Of a stretch of DNA of 46,150 bases, positions 15,797-22,741 are shown piece after piece. The stretch comes from Burkholderiales bacterium (lineage in GTDB: Bacteria; Pseudomonadota; Gammaproteobacteria; Burkholderiales; Burkholderiaceae_C), in the NCBI GenBank assembly GCA_028868895.1, contig JAGWTP010000003.1:71392-117541 (forward strand). The letters are read 5' to 3'. Under the pieces are notes generated by a model, which worked only from the letters and a program-made list of their open reading frames with translations, had not been told where the DNA came from and searched no databases. The translations under genes and the position numbers were made by a program. Within the stretch, counting starts at the first letter, position 1, and each line of letters starts with the position of its first letter.

Positions 15797-15822
15797 CGGG
15801 CTCAACCCCGGCGGTTTTTTTT
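15789..15822 (+). terminator. Strong intrinsic terminator ahead of aroG (attenuator terminator)
   Basis: The arms aaaaccgccggg (15789-15800) and cccggcggtttt (15807-15818) form a perfect 12-bp stem over the loop ctcaac, and the right arm runs into an eight-T tract (15815-15822). It lies after the leader-peptide stop and 28 bases before the aroG ATG, so unregulated it would block aroG transcription. Its position between a promoter-proximal leader and the structural gene is what marks it as an attenuator and not a tldD terminator, although it may also stop tldD read-through. Confidence 0.9.
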
Positions 15823-15850
15823 CGACTCGGCCTTTTTGGAGCCCACTGCC

Positions 15851-16975
15851 ATGACGAGCAAATCCAGCAACACCGCCAGCGAGGGTTGGTATGCGCACAG
15901 CGAACGCACCAGCCAGACCGACGACCAGAGGATCAAGGACGTGATGCCGCTGCCGCCGCCCGAACACCTGATCCGCTTCTTCCCGATTGCCGGCACGCCG
16001 GTGGAAACGCTGATCGGCGACACCCGCAACGCGATCCGCCGCATCATGCAGCGCAAGGACGACCGGCTGCTCGTGATCATGGGGCCGTGTTCGATCCACG
16101 ACCCGGTGGCCGCCGTCGAGTACGCGCGCAAGCTGAAGGCCCAGCGCGACAAGTACGCCGATACGCTGGAGATCGTGATGCGCGTGTACTTCGAGAAGCC
16201 GCGCACCACGGTGGGCTGGAAGGGCTTGATCAACGACCCCTACCTCGACGAGACCTACCGCATCGACGAGGGCCTGCGCATCGGCCGCCAACTGCTGCTC
16301 GAGATCAACCGCCTGGGCATGCCGGCGGGCAGCGAGTTTCTCGACGTGATCTCGCCGCAGTACCTCGGCGACCTGATCGCGTGGGGCGCGATCGGTGCGC
16401 GCACCACCGAGAGCCAGGTGCACCGCGAACTGGCGTCGGGCCTGTCCGCGCCGATCGGCTTCAAGAACGGCACCGACGGCAACATCCGCATCGCGATCGA
16501 CGCGATCCAGTCCGCGTCGCGGCCGCACCATTTCCTGTCGATCCACAAGAACGGCCAGGTCGCGATCGTCGAGACCCGCGGCAACAAGGACTGCCACGTG
16601 ATCCTGCGCGGTGGCAAGACGCCGAACTACGACGCCGTGCATGTGGCCGCGGCCTGCAAGGAGATCGAAGCCGCTAAGCTCGACTGCACGCTGATGGTCG
16701 ATTTCAGCCACGCCAACAGCAGCAAGCAGCACGAACGCCAGGTCGACGTGGCGCGCGACGTGGCGGCGCAATTGAAGGCCGGCAGCCGATGCATCTTCGG
16801 CGTGATGGTCGAGAGCCACCTGAACGCTGGCGCGCAGAAGTTCAGCGCCGGCAAGGACGACCCGGCCCAGCTCGAATACGGCAAAAGCATCACCGATGCG
16901 TGCATCGGCTGGGACCACTCGCTGGAGGTGCTGGCGATCCTCGGCGATGCAGTGAAGGCGCGCCGCAGCGCGTGA
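15851..16975 (+). CDS. aroG: 3-deoxy-7-phosphoheptulonate (DAHP) synthase, class I
   Basis: This 374-residue enzyme condenses phosphoenolpyruvate and erythrose-4-phosphate to DAHP, the committed first step of the shikimate pathway, in the cytoplasm. Class I AroF/G/H motifs are all present: LLVIMGPCSIHDP, RVYFEKPRTTVGWKG, GARTTESQVHRELASG, FKNGTDG and VDFSHANSSKQ. Metal and PEP ligands in these motifs look intact. Which aromatic amino acid gives feedback inhibition cannot be told from the sequence; the symbol aroG is used for the family. The ATG at 15851 follows the terminator; longer in-frame readings from 15647 would cross the leader and terminator and are rejected. A GC-rich stem (gtcgcg/cgcgac at 16995-17015) lies just after the stop, without a U run. 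Confidence 0.95.
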   Translation: MTSKSSNTASEGWYAHSERTSQTDDQRIKDVMPLPPPEHLIRFFPIAGTPVETLIGDTRNAIRRIMQRKDDRLLVIMGPCSIHDPVAAVEYARKLKAQRDKYADTLEIVMRVYFEKPRTTVGWKGLINDPYLDETYRIDEGLRIGRQLLLEINRLGMPAGSEFLDVISPQYLGDLIAWGAIGARTTESQVHRELASGLSAPIGFKNGTDGNIRIAIDAIQSASRPHHFLSIHKNGQVAIVETRGNKDCHVILRGGKTPNYDAVHVAAACKEIEAAKLDCTLMVDFSHANSSKQHERQVDVARDVAAQLKAGSRCIFGVMVESHLNAGAQKFSAGKDDPAQLEYGKSITDACIGWDHSLEVLAILGDAVKARRSA

Positions 16976-17146
16976 GCGGCAACGCGCGTGGACGGTCGCG
17001 GCGCGGGCGCGCGACGGTAAGAGCATGCGCGAGCGCGTAAGCAGGCGGTGGATCGAGGTAACCCGGGTAAGGCCGGGAAAAGTTGCTGGGCCGGGCGCCG
17101 CTGCGGCGCTTCAATGCGGCCTCGTACCACTCCTCAGGAGAGCCCG

Positions 17147-17476
17147 ATGAACCGAATCCTGCCGTTCCACGCGATGCTGCGCACCGCGTTCGTGGCGGCC
17201 GCCTGGGCCGGCCTGGCCGCCGCGGCGATGGCGCAGCCCACGACGTTGCCGGAGAGCGGCGAGCCGCCGCCCGCCGCCGAGCCTTCGGCCACCGGCCGGG
17301 CGGCCCTCGAGGAGGCGTTCACGCGCGCCGACGCCAACGCCGACGGCTTCTTGTCGCGCGACGAGGTGGCGCGCATGCCGGCTGTCGCTGCCCGCTTCGA
17401 CGAACTCGACAAGAACAAGGACGGTGTGCTGTCGCTCGAAGAGTTCGCCGCCGGCGCGACGGCCGGCGTGAATTAG
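17147..17476 (+). CDS. Exported EF-hand calcium-binding protein
   Basis: This 109-residue protein has a Sec signal peptide with likely cleavage after AMA at residue 29, then a Pro/Glu-rich linker and a C-terminal EF-hand pair. Loop 1 is DANADGFLSRDE (62-73) and loop 2 is DKNKDGVLSLEE (88-99); both have the Asp/Asn, Gly and Glu positions expected for Ca2+ binding. It should be a periplasmic calcium sensor or buffer; no partner is evident. The ATG follows a caggag ribosome site at a good distance; an upstream in-frame ATG at 17048 lacks such support. Nothing recognisable fills the 171 bases after aroG except GC-rich inverted repeats. Confidence 0.82.
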   Translation: MNRILPFHAMLRTAFVAAAWAGLAAAAMAQPTTLPESGEPPPAAEPSATGRAALEEAFTRADANADGFLSRDEVARMPAVAARFDELDKNKDGVLSLEEFAAGATAGVN

Positions 17477-17533
17477 CCGCTCGCCGATGCAGGGCGCGCG
17501 CCGGCATCGGGCGCTGCGCGCGCCTCGGCGGCG

Positions 17534-18109
17534 CTACTCGGAGTCCCGCGCCAACCGTTCGCTTTGCCAGTACACGTCGTCGCCGCCCAGCCCGTCGAGG
17601 TTGGCCCGGTTGAGCACGCGCGCGAGCACGAACAGCAGGTCCGACAGCCGGTTCAGGTAGTGACGCGGCTCGGCGCGCACCGCCTCGACGGCGCCCAGTG
17701 CGACCACCGCGCGCTCGGCGCGGCGCGCGACCGTGCGGCCCACGTGGGCGAGCGCCGCGCTGCGCGTGCCCGCCGGCAGGATGAACTCCTTGAGCCGCGG
17801 CAGCGCGGCGTTGTAATACGCCAGTGCTTCGTCGAGGCGGATCACCGCCGTGGCCTTGAGCAGTTCGTACCCCGGGATCGACAGCTCGCCACCGAGGTTG
17901 AAGAGTTCGTGCTGGATCACGACCAGCAGCGCGCGCACGTCGTCGGGCAGCGGCTCCGCCAGCAGCACGCCGAGCTGCGAGTTCAGCTCGTCGACATCGC
18001 CCATCGCCTGCACGCGCAGGTGGTCCTTGGGCACGCGGGTGCCGTCGCCCAGGCCGGTGGTGCCGTCGTCGCCGGTGCGGGTGGCGATCTGGGTGAGTCG
18101 GTTGCTCAT
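17534..18109 (-). CDS. ATP:cob(I)alamin adenosyltransferase, PduO/MMAB type
   Basis: This 191-residue enzyme transfers the adenosyl group of ATP to cob(I)alamin to make adenosylcobalamin. The ATP-binding N-terminus TRTGDDGTTGLGDGTRVPK and the motif RHYLNRLSDLLFVLARVLNR near the C-terminus are family signatures and look intact. The start at 18109 gives the canonical N-terminus; a longer frame to 18187 adds residues overlapping the divergent dehydrogenase gene. No cobalamin riboswitch is visible in the 68-base divergent spacer. It probably serves a B12-dependent mutase encoded elsewhere. Confidence 0.92.
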   Translation of the reverse strand: MSNRLTQIATRTGDDGTTGLGDGTRVPKDHLRVQAMGDVDELNSQLGVLLAEPLPDDVRALLVVIQHELFNLGGELSIPGYELLKATAVIRLDEALAYYNAALPRLKEFILPAGTRSAALAHVGRTVARRAERAVVALGAVEAVRAEPRHYLNRLSDLLFVLARVLNRANLDGLGGDDVYWQSERLARDSE

Positions 18110-18177
18110 GGTGCCGATGCTAGACCATGGGCACAATCGGCTGCAGGCCACCCTGGCGTGGCCGTGGAGACGCTGTG

Positions 18178-19599
18178 ATGAACGCACCCCTGCCTGCCCA
18201 CCTGCTGCCCCGACTCGACCCGCGCCCGGTGCCGGCGGCCATGCTCGAGGCGCTGCAGGCGCGCTTTGGCGCGCGCTGCTCCACGGCGATGGCGGTACGC
18301 GAGCAGCACGGCCGCGACGAGTCGCCGTTCGACGCGCCGCCGCCCGAAGCGGTGGTGTACTGCGAGAGCACCGAAGACGTCGCTGAGGTGGTCAAGCTCG
18401 CCGACCGGCACGCCGTGCCGGTGATCCCGTTCGGCACCGGCTCGTCGCTCGAAGGCCACCTGCTGGCGGTGCAGGGCGGTGTGAGCATCGATCTTTCGCG
18501 CATGAACCGCATAGTCGCGGTGCAGCCCGAGGACCTGACGGTGACGGTGCAGGCGGGCGTGACGCGGATGCAGCTCAACGACGAGATCCGCCACACCGGG
18601 CTGTTCTTCCCGATCGACCCCGGCGCCGACGCGAGCCTGGGCGGCATGAGTGCGACGCGCGCCAGCGGCACGAACGCGGTGCGCTACGGCACGATGCGCG
18701 AGAACGTGCTGGGCTTGACGGTCGTCACCGCCAGCGGCGAGGTGATCCACACCGGCACGCGGGCGCGCAAGTCGTCGGCCGGCTACGACCTGACGCGGCT
18801 GATGGTCGGCAGCGAGGGCACATTGGGCGTGATGACCGAGATCACGCTGCGGCTGTACCCGCTGCCCGAGGCGATTTCGGCCGCGACCTGCACCTTCCCC
18901 GACATCGACTCGGCGGTGCGCACGACGATCCAGCTCATCCAGATGGGCGTGCCGATCGCGCGCTGCGAACTGCTCGACGCGCATGCGGTGCGCGCCGTCA
19001 ATCGGCACGACAAGCTCGCGCTCACCGAAGCGCCGATGCTGCTGATGGAGTTCCACGGCAGCCCGGCGAGCGTGAAGGAGCAGGCCGCCACGGTGCAGGA
19101 AATCGCCAGCGACTTCGGCGGGTCGGGCTTTCAGTGGGCGACCACGCCGGAGGAGCGCACCAAGTTGTGGACGGCGCGCCATCACGCCTATTTCGCCGGC
19201 GTGCAGATGAAGCCCGGCTGCCGAACCGTGACCACCGACACCTGCGTGCCGATTTCGCACCTGGCCGAGTGCGTGACCCAGGCGTCGCTCGACGCCGAGG
19301 CGGCCGGCATGCAGCACTACATCGTCGGGCATGTGGGCGACGGCAACTTTCACATCGCCTACCTGATCGATCCGACGATTCCCGCCGAGCGCGAGACCGC
19401 CGAGCGGCTCAACGATGCGGTGGTTCAGCGCGCCATCCGGCGGGACGGCACCTGCACCGGCGAGCATGGCATCGGCCTGCACAAGCAGGGTTTCCTGCTC
19501 GACGAGGCCGGCGTCGGCACCGTGGCCATGATGCGCACGCTCAAGCGCGCGCTCGACCCGAAGAGCATCATGAACCCGGGCAAGATCTTCGCGCTCTGA
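18178..19599 (+). CDS. FAD-linked D-lactate / glycolate-type dehydrogenase (GlcD/LDHD family)
   Basis: This 473-residue flavoprotein belongs to the VAO/PCMH family. The FAD-binding segment PVIPFGTGSSLEGHLLAVQG is at residues 81-100, followed by PGADASLGGMSATRASGTNAV and GYDLTRLMVGSEGTLGV; the C-terminal cap holds GHVGDGNFH and EHGIGLHK with substrate-binding His residues. The family oxidises D-lactate, glycolate or other D-2-hydroxyacids and passes electrons to cytochrome c, quinone or ETF. The absence of adjacent glcE/glcF-like genes favours a stand-alone D-lactate dehydrogenase (cytochrome) over glycolate oxidase subunit GlcD. The ATG at 18178 follows a ggaga element. Confidence 0.9.
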   Translation: MNAPLPAHLLPRLDPRPVPAAMLEALQARFGARCSTAMAVREQHGRDESPFDAPPPEAVVYCESTEDVAEVVKLADRHAVPVIPFGTGSSLEGHLLAVQGGVSIDLSRMNRIVAVQPEDLTVTVQAGVTRMQLNDEIRHTGLFFPIDPGADASLGGMSATRASGTNAVRYGTMRENVLGLTVVTASGEVIHTGTRARKSSAGYDLTRLMVGSEGTLGVMTEITLRLYPLPEAISAATCTFPDIDSAVRTTIQLIQMGVPIARCELLDAHAVRAVNRHDKLALTEAPMLLMEFHGSPASVKEQAATVQEIASDFGGSGFQWATTPEERTKLWTARHHAYFAGVQMKPGCRTVTTDTCVPISHLAECVTQASLDAEAAGMQHYIVGHVGDGNFHIAYLIDPTIPAERETAERLNDAVVQRAIRRDGTCTGEHGIGLHKQGFLLDEAGVGTVAMMRTLKRALDPKSIMNPGKIFAL

Positions 19600-19640
19600 G
19601 CGCCCCCAGGAAACGCCTTCGACATTCCCGCCCCCAGGGG

Positions 19641-19672
19641 TCAAGCAAAGTGGCAAAGCCACATTTGCTTGA
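19641..19672. terminator. Long stem-loop between convergent genes, probable bidirectional terminator
   Basis: The arms tcaagcaaa-gtggc (19641-19654) and gccac-(a)-tttgcttga (19658-19672) form a 14-bp stem with one bulged A and an AAA loop. It lies between two converging genes and is A/T-richer than its surroundings. No long T run follows on either strand, so termination efficiency is uncertain; it could also be a copy of a dispersed intergenic repeat. Confidence 0.55.
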
Positions 19673-19681
19673 GAGCCCGGC

Positions 19682-21301
19682 TCAGTGCGTCGGCGCGGGC
19701 ACCGTCAGTTGCTGCGCGACCGTGCCCTTGGCGTCCACGCTGTCGAGCTGCACGCCAAAGCCCCACAGCCGCGCGACGTGCTTGAGCACCTCTTGCGCGC
19801 TCTCGTGCAAAGGCCGGTTGTTGTGGCGGGTGTGGCGCAGCGTGAGCGAGCGGTCGCCGCGCAAGTTGACGTTCCAGACCTGGATGTCGGGCTCGCGCGA
19901 GCTCAGGTCGTACTGGCGTGACAGGGCCTCGCGCAGACGCCTGAAGCCCGAGGGGTCGTGGATCGCCGAAACGGCGAGCTTGTCGGCGTGCTCGTCGTCG
20001 ACGACGGCGAACAGCCGCAGGTCGCGCATCAGCTTGGGCGACAGGTACTGGCCGATGAAGCTCTCGTCCTTGAAGTTGCGCATCGCGTGGTCGAGCGTGG
20101 GCAGCCACGGCTGGCCGGCAATGTTGGGGAACCACTCCCGATCTTCGGCGGTGGGGTGCTCGCAGACGCGCTTGATGTCGGTGTACATCGCGAAACCCAG
20201 CGCATACGGGTTGATGCCGCTGTAGGCGCGGTGACCCACCGGCGGCTGGTAGATCACGTTGGTGTGCGACTTCAGCCACTCGATCATCACGCCGTCGGTG
20301 AGGTAGCCGTCGTCGTACATCGTGTTGAGCAGGTGGTGGTGCCAGAACGTGGCCCAGCCTTCGTTCATCACCTGCGTCTGGCGCTGTGGGTAGAAATACT
20401 GCGCGATCTTGCGCACGATGCGCACGACTTCGCGCTGCCAGGGTTCGAGCAGGGGCGCGTTCTTTTCGATGAAGTACAGGATGTTCTCCTGCAGTTCGGC
20501 CGGGAAGCGCTTGGCGCCGGCGACGTCCTCGGCGCGACCGGGTTTCTTCGGCAGCGTGCGCCAGATGTCGTTGATCTGCGACTGCGCGTGTTCGAGCCGC
20601 TCCTTGCGGCGCGCCGATTCCTCGGCAAGCGAGAGCTTGCTCGGGCGGCGGTAGCGGTCCACCCCGTAGGTCTGCAGCGCATGGCAGCTGTCGAGGAGCT
20701 CCTCGACCGGCCCGAGGCCGTGGCGTTCTTCGCACTCGGCGATGTAGTTCTTCGCGTAGACGAGGTAGTCGATGATCGACGACGCATCGGTCCAGAGCTT
20801 GAACAGGTAGTTGCCCTTGAAGAAGCTGTTGTGGCCGTAGGCCGCGTGCGCGATCACCAGCGCCTGCATCGCGGTGGTGTTCTCCTCCATCAGGTAGCTG
20901 ATGCAGGGGTCGGAGTTGATGACGATCTCGTAGGCCAGGCCCATCTGGCCGCGCCGGTAGTTCTTCTCGTTGGCGATGAACTCCTTGCCGTAGCTCCAGT
21001 GGCGGTAGTTCACCGGCATGCCCACCGACGCGTAGGCGTCCATCATCTGCTCGGCGGTGATGATCTCGAGCTGGTTCGGGTAGGTGTCCAGGCCGAAGCG
21101 CTGGGCGGTGGCGCGAATGACGTCGTGGTACTGCTCGATCAACTCGAACGACCAGTCGCTCGGGTCGGGCAGCGGTGCGGCCGGGCGCGGACCGGGCGGG
21201 CGGGGCGCGCGCAACGGCACGCGCTCGGCCCGGCGTCGATCGTTGGGGTACAGGACTGGCGCGGCGACGCTGACGCGGCGCTCGCCGGGGAAGCTGCTCA
21301 T
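19682..21301 (-). CDS. spoVR: SpoVR family protein
   Basis: This 539-residue protein belongs to the SpoVR family (YcgB in E. coli), named for a spore-cortex role in Bacillus but widespread in non-sporulating proteobacteria. Visible family blocks are MPVNYRHWSYGKEFI, the EIVINSDPCISYLMEENT segment, AHAAYGHNSFFKGNYLF, MNEGWATFWHHHLLN and YQPPVGHRAYSGINPYALG. The His/Glu-rich motifs suggest metal binding, but activity is unknown. It is the third gene of a minus-strand operon prkA-yeaH-spoVR, 13 bases after the yeaH stop, with a ggag ribosome site. In enterobacteria the set is induced in stationary phase and nitrogen starvation. Confidence 0.95.
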   Translation of the reverse strand: MSSFPGERRVSVAAPVLYPNDRRRAERVPLRAPRPPGPRPAAPLPDPSDWSFELIEQYHDVIRATAQRFGLDTYPNQLEIITAEQMMDAYASVGMPVNYRHWSYGKEFIANEKNYRRGQMGLAYEIVINSDPCISYLMEENTTAMQALVIAHAAYGHNSFFKGNYLFKLWTDASSIIDYLVYAKNYIAECEERHGLGPVEELLDSCHALQTYGVDRYRRPSKLSLAEESARRKERLEHAQSQINDIWRTLPKKPGRAEDVAGAKRFPAELQENILYFIEKNAPLLEPWQREVVRIVRKIAQYFYPQRQTQVMNEGWATFWHHHLLNTMYDDGYLTDGVMIEWLKSHTNVIYQPPVGHRAYSGINPYALGFAMYTDIKRVCEHPTAEDREWFPNIAGQPWLPTLDHAMRNFKDESFIGQYLSPKLMRDLRLFAVVDDEHADKLAVSAIHDPSGFRRLREALSRQYDLSSREPDIQVWNVNLRGDRSLTLRHTRHNNRPLHESAQEVLKHVARLWGFGVQLDSVDAKGTVAQQLTVPAPTH

Positions 21302-21314
21302 GACAAGGCTCCAG

Positions 21315-22595
21315 TCATGCGGCCGCGCTCTGCTTCTTGAACAGTTCGCGGAACACCGGGTAGATCTGCGAAGCCTGCGTCACCTTGCGCATCGCGAAGT
21401 GGGGCTGGCTTTCCTGCACGCGGCTGTATTCCTCCCACAGGTTCTGCTCTTCCTCGGCCACCTGCACGTACGCGAAGTAGCGGCACACCGGCAGCAGGTT
21501 GTCATTCAGCAACTCGCGGCAACGGCCGCTGTCGTGGTGCCAGTTGTCGCCGTCGCTGGCCTGCGCGCCGTAGATGTTCCATTCGGTGGGCGAGTAGCGC
21601 GCCTTGATGATCTCGTCCATCAGCACCAGCGCGCTCGACACCACCGTGCCGCCGGTCTCGCGGGCGTGAAAGAAGTTCTCTTCGTCGACCTCCTGCGCCT
21701 GCGTGTGGTGGCGGATGAAGACGAGATCGATCTTGTCGTAGTGACGCGTCAGGAACAGGTAGAGCAGGATGAAGAAGCGCTTGGACAACTCCTTGCGGCC
21801 TTCGTCCATCGAGCCCGACACGTCCATCAGGCAGAACATCACGGCCTTGGTGGTGGGCACCGGCACCTTGACGCGGCTGCGAAAGCGCAGGTCGATCGGA
21901 TCGAGGTACGGGATGCGTGAGAGACGGGTCTTGAGCGCGTCGATGCGGGCTTCGAGGTCGGCGCGCCGGGCCTCGCGCAGCGCGGTCAGCGGCTGTGCCA
22001 GCACGAGCGCGAGCTCTTCCTCGAGTTCGCGCAATTCGCCACGCGAGCCCGCACCGATGGCCAGGCGCCGGCCGATCGCGCCGCGCATCGAGCGCAGCAC
22101 GCTGAGGTTGCTCGGCGTGCCGTCGCTGACGAAGCCGGCGCGGTGGCTCTTCCATTCCGGGGTCTCGGCAAGCTGGGTCTGCGTCATGCGCGGCAGCGCG
22201 AGATCGTCGAAGAAGATCTGCATGAACTCTTCTTTGGTGAGGTGAAAGACGAAGTCGTCTTCGCCCTCGCCCGAGTCGCCGGCCTCGCCTTTGCCAGCAC
22301 CCTTGCCGGCTCCGCCCTTGGGCCGGTCGATCCGGTCGCCGGCCACGTATTCCTGGTTGCCCGGGTGCACCATCTCGCGCGTGCCGCCGGGGCCGTGGCC
22401 GAACACCGGCTCGCTGATGTCGCGCCTGGGAATGTGGATGTCTTCGCCGCGCTCCATGTCGCGGATGCCGCGGCCGTCGACCGCACGCCGCACCGCCTCG
22501 CGCACCTGGGCATGATGGCGCCGCAGGAAGCGCTCGCGGTTGCCGATGGACTTGTTCTTGCCCGCCAGGCGCCGATCGATGATCTGCTGGAGCAT
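21315..22595 (-). CDS. yeaH: YeaH/YhbH family (DUF444) protein with VWA-like fold
   Basis: This 426-residue protein matches YeaH in length and order. The N-terminal part holds IIDRRLAGKNKSIGNRERFLRRH and a charged Gly-rich linker (GGAGKGAGKGEAGDSGEGEDD). The C-terminal half carries a MIDAS-like DVSGSMDEGRKELSKRFF and a TGGTVVSSAL segment, as in von Willebrand A domains that bind a divalent metal and partner proteins. It is always linked with the PrkA kinase and SpoVR and is thought to act with them in a stress response; the molecular role is unproven. The ATG at 22593-22595 starts with the conserved MLQQIIDRRL; an upstream ATG adds 13 unconserved residues. Confidence 0.93.
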   Translation of the reverse strand: MLQQIIDRRLAGKNKSIGNRERFLRRHHAQVREAVRRAVDGRGIRDMERGEDIHIPRRDISEPVFGHGPGGTREMVHPGNQEYVAGDRIDRPKGGAGKGAGKGEAGDSGEGEDDFVFHLTKEEFMQIFFDDLALPRMTQTQLAETPEWKSHRAGFVSDGTPSNLSVLRSMRGAIGRRLAIGAGSRGELRELEEELALVLAQPLTALREARRADLEARIDALKTRLSRIPYLDPIDLRFRSRVKVPVPTTKAVMFCLMDVSGSMDEGRKELSKRFFILLYLFLTRHYDKIDLVFIRHHTQAQEVDEENFFHARETGGTVVSSALVLMDEIIKARYSPTEWNIYGAQASDGDNWHHDSGRCRELLNDNLLPVCRYFAYVQVAEEEQNLWEEYSRVQESQPHFAMRKVTQASQIYPVFRELFKKQSAAA

Positions 22596-22632
22596 TTGAT
22601 GCTTACCCCCGGTCCGCCGAGTTCGGCAGACC

Positions 22633-22662
22633 ACCCCCCGAGCGGGTCGCGCCCGCCGGGGT
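22633..22662. repeat. GC-rich imperfect palindrome between prkA and yeaH
   Basis: Outer arms acccc/ggggt and inner arms gcggg/cccgc enclose a tcgcg loop. It lies in the 146-base spacer inside the prkA-yeaH-spoVR unit, which is unusually long for an operon. It may set mRNA stability or differential expression, or be a REP-like element. Confidence 0.45.
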
Positions 22663-22741
22663 CCGGACAGGAGGGTCGCTTCGTTGCCGATGGCGGCCCG
22701 ACGCCGGGCTCGATGCTTTGTTGGTGGTCATGGTGATCCCG

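Noticed and set aside
15647-15850. In-frame N-terminal extension of aroG
   Set aside because: It would translate through the leader and the terminator hairpin and gives an unconserved basic peptide. The DAHP synthase homology begins after the ATG at 15851.
17048-17146. Longer N-terminus of the EF-hand protein from the ATG at 17048
   Set aside because: It would push the signal peptide to residue 34 and has no ribosome site, whereas the ATG at 17147 has caggag.
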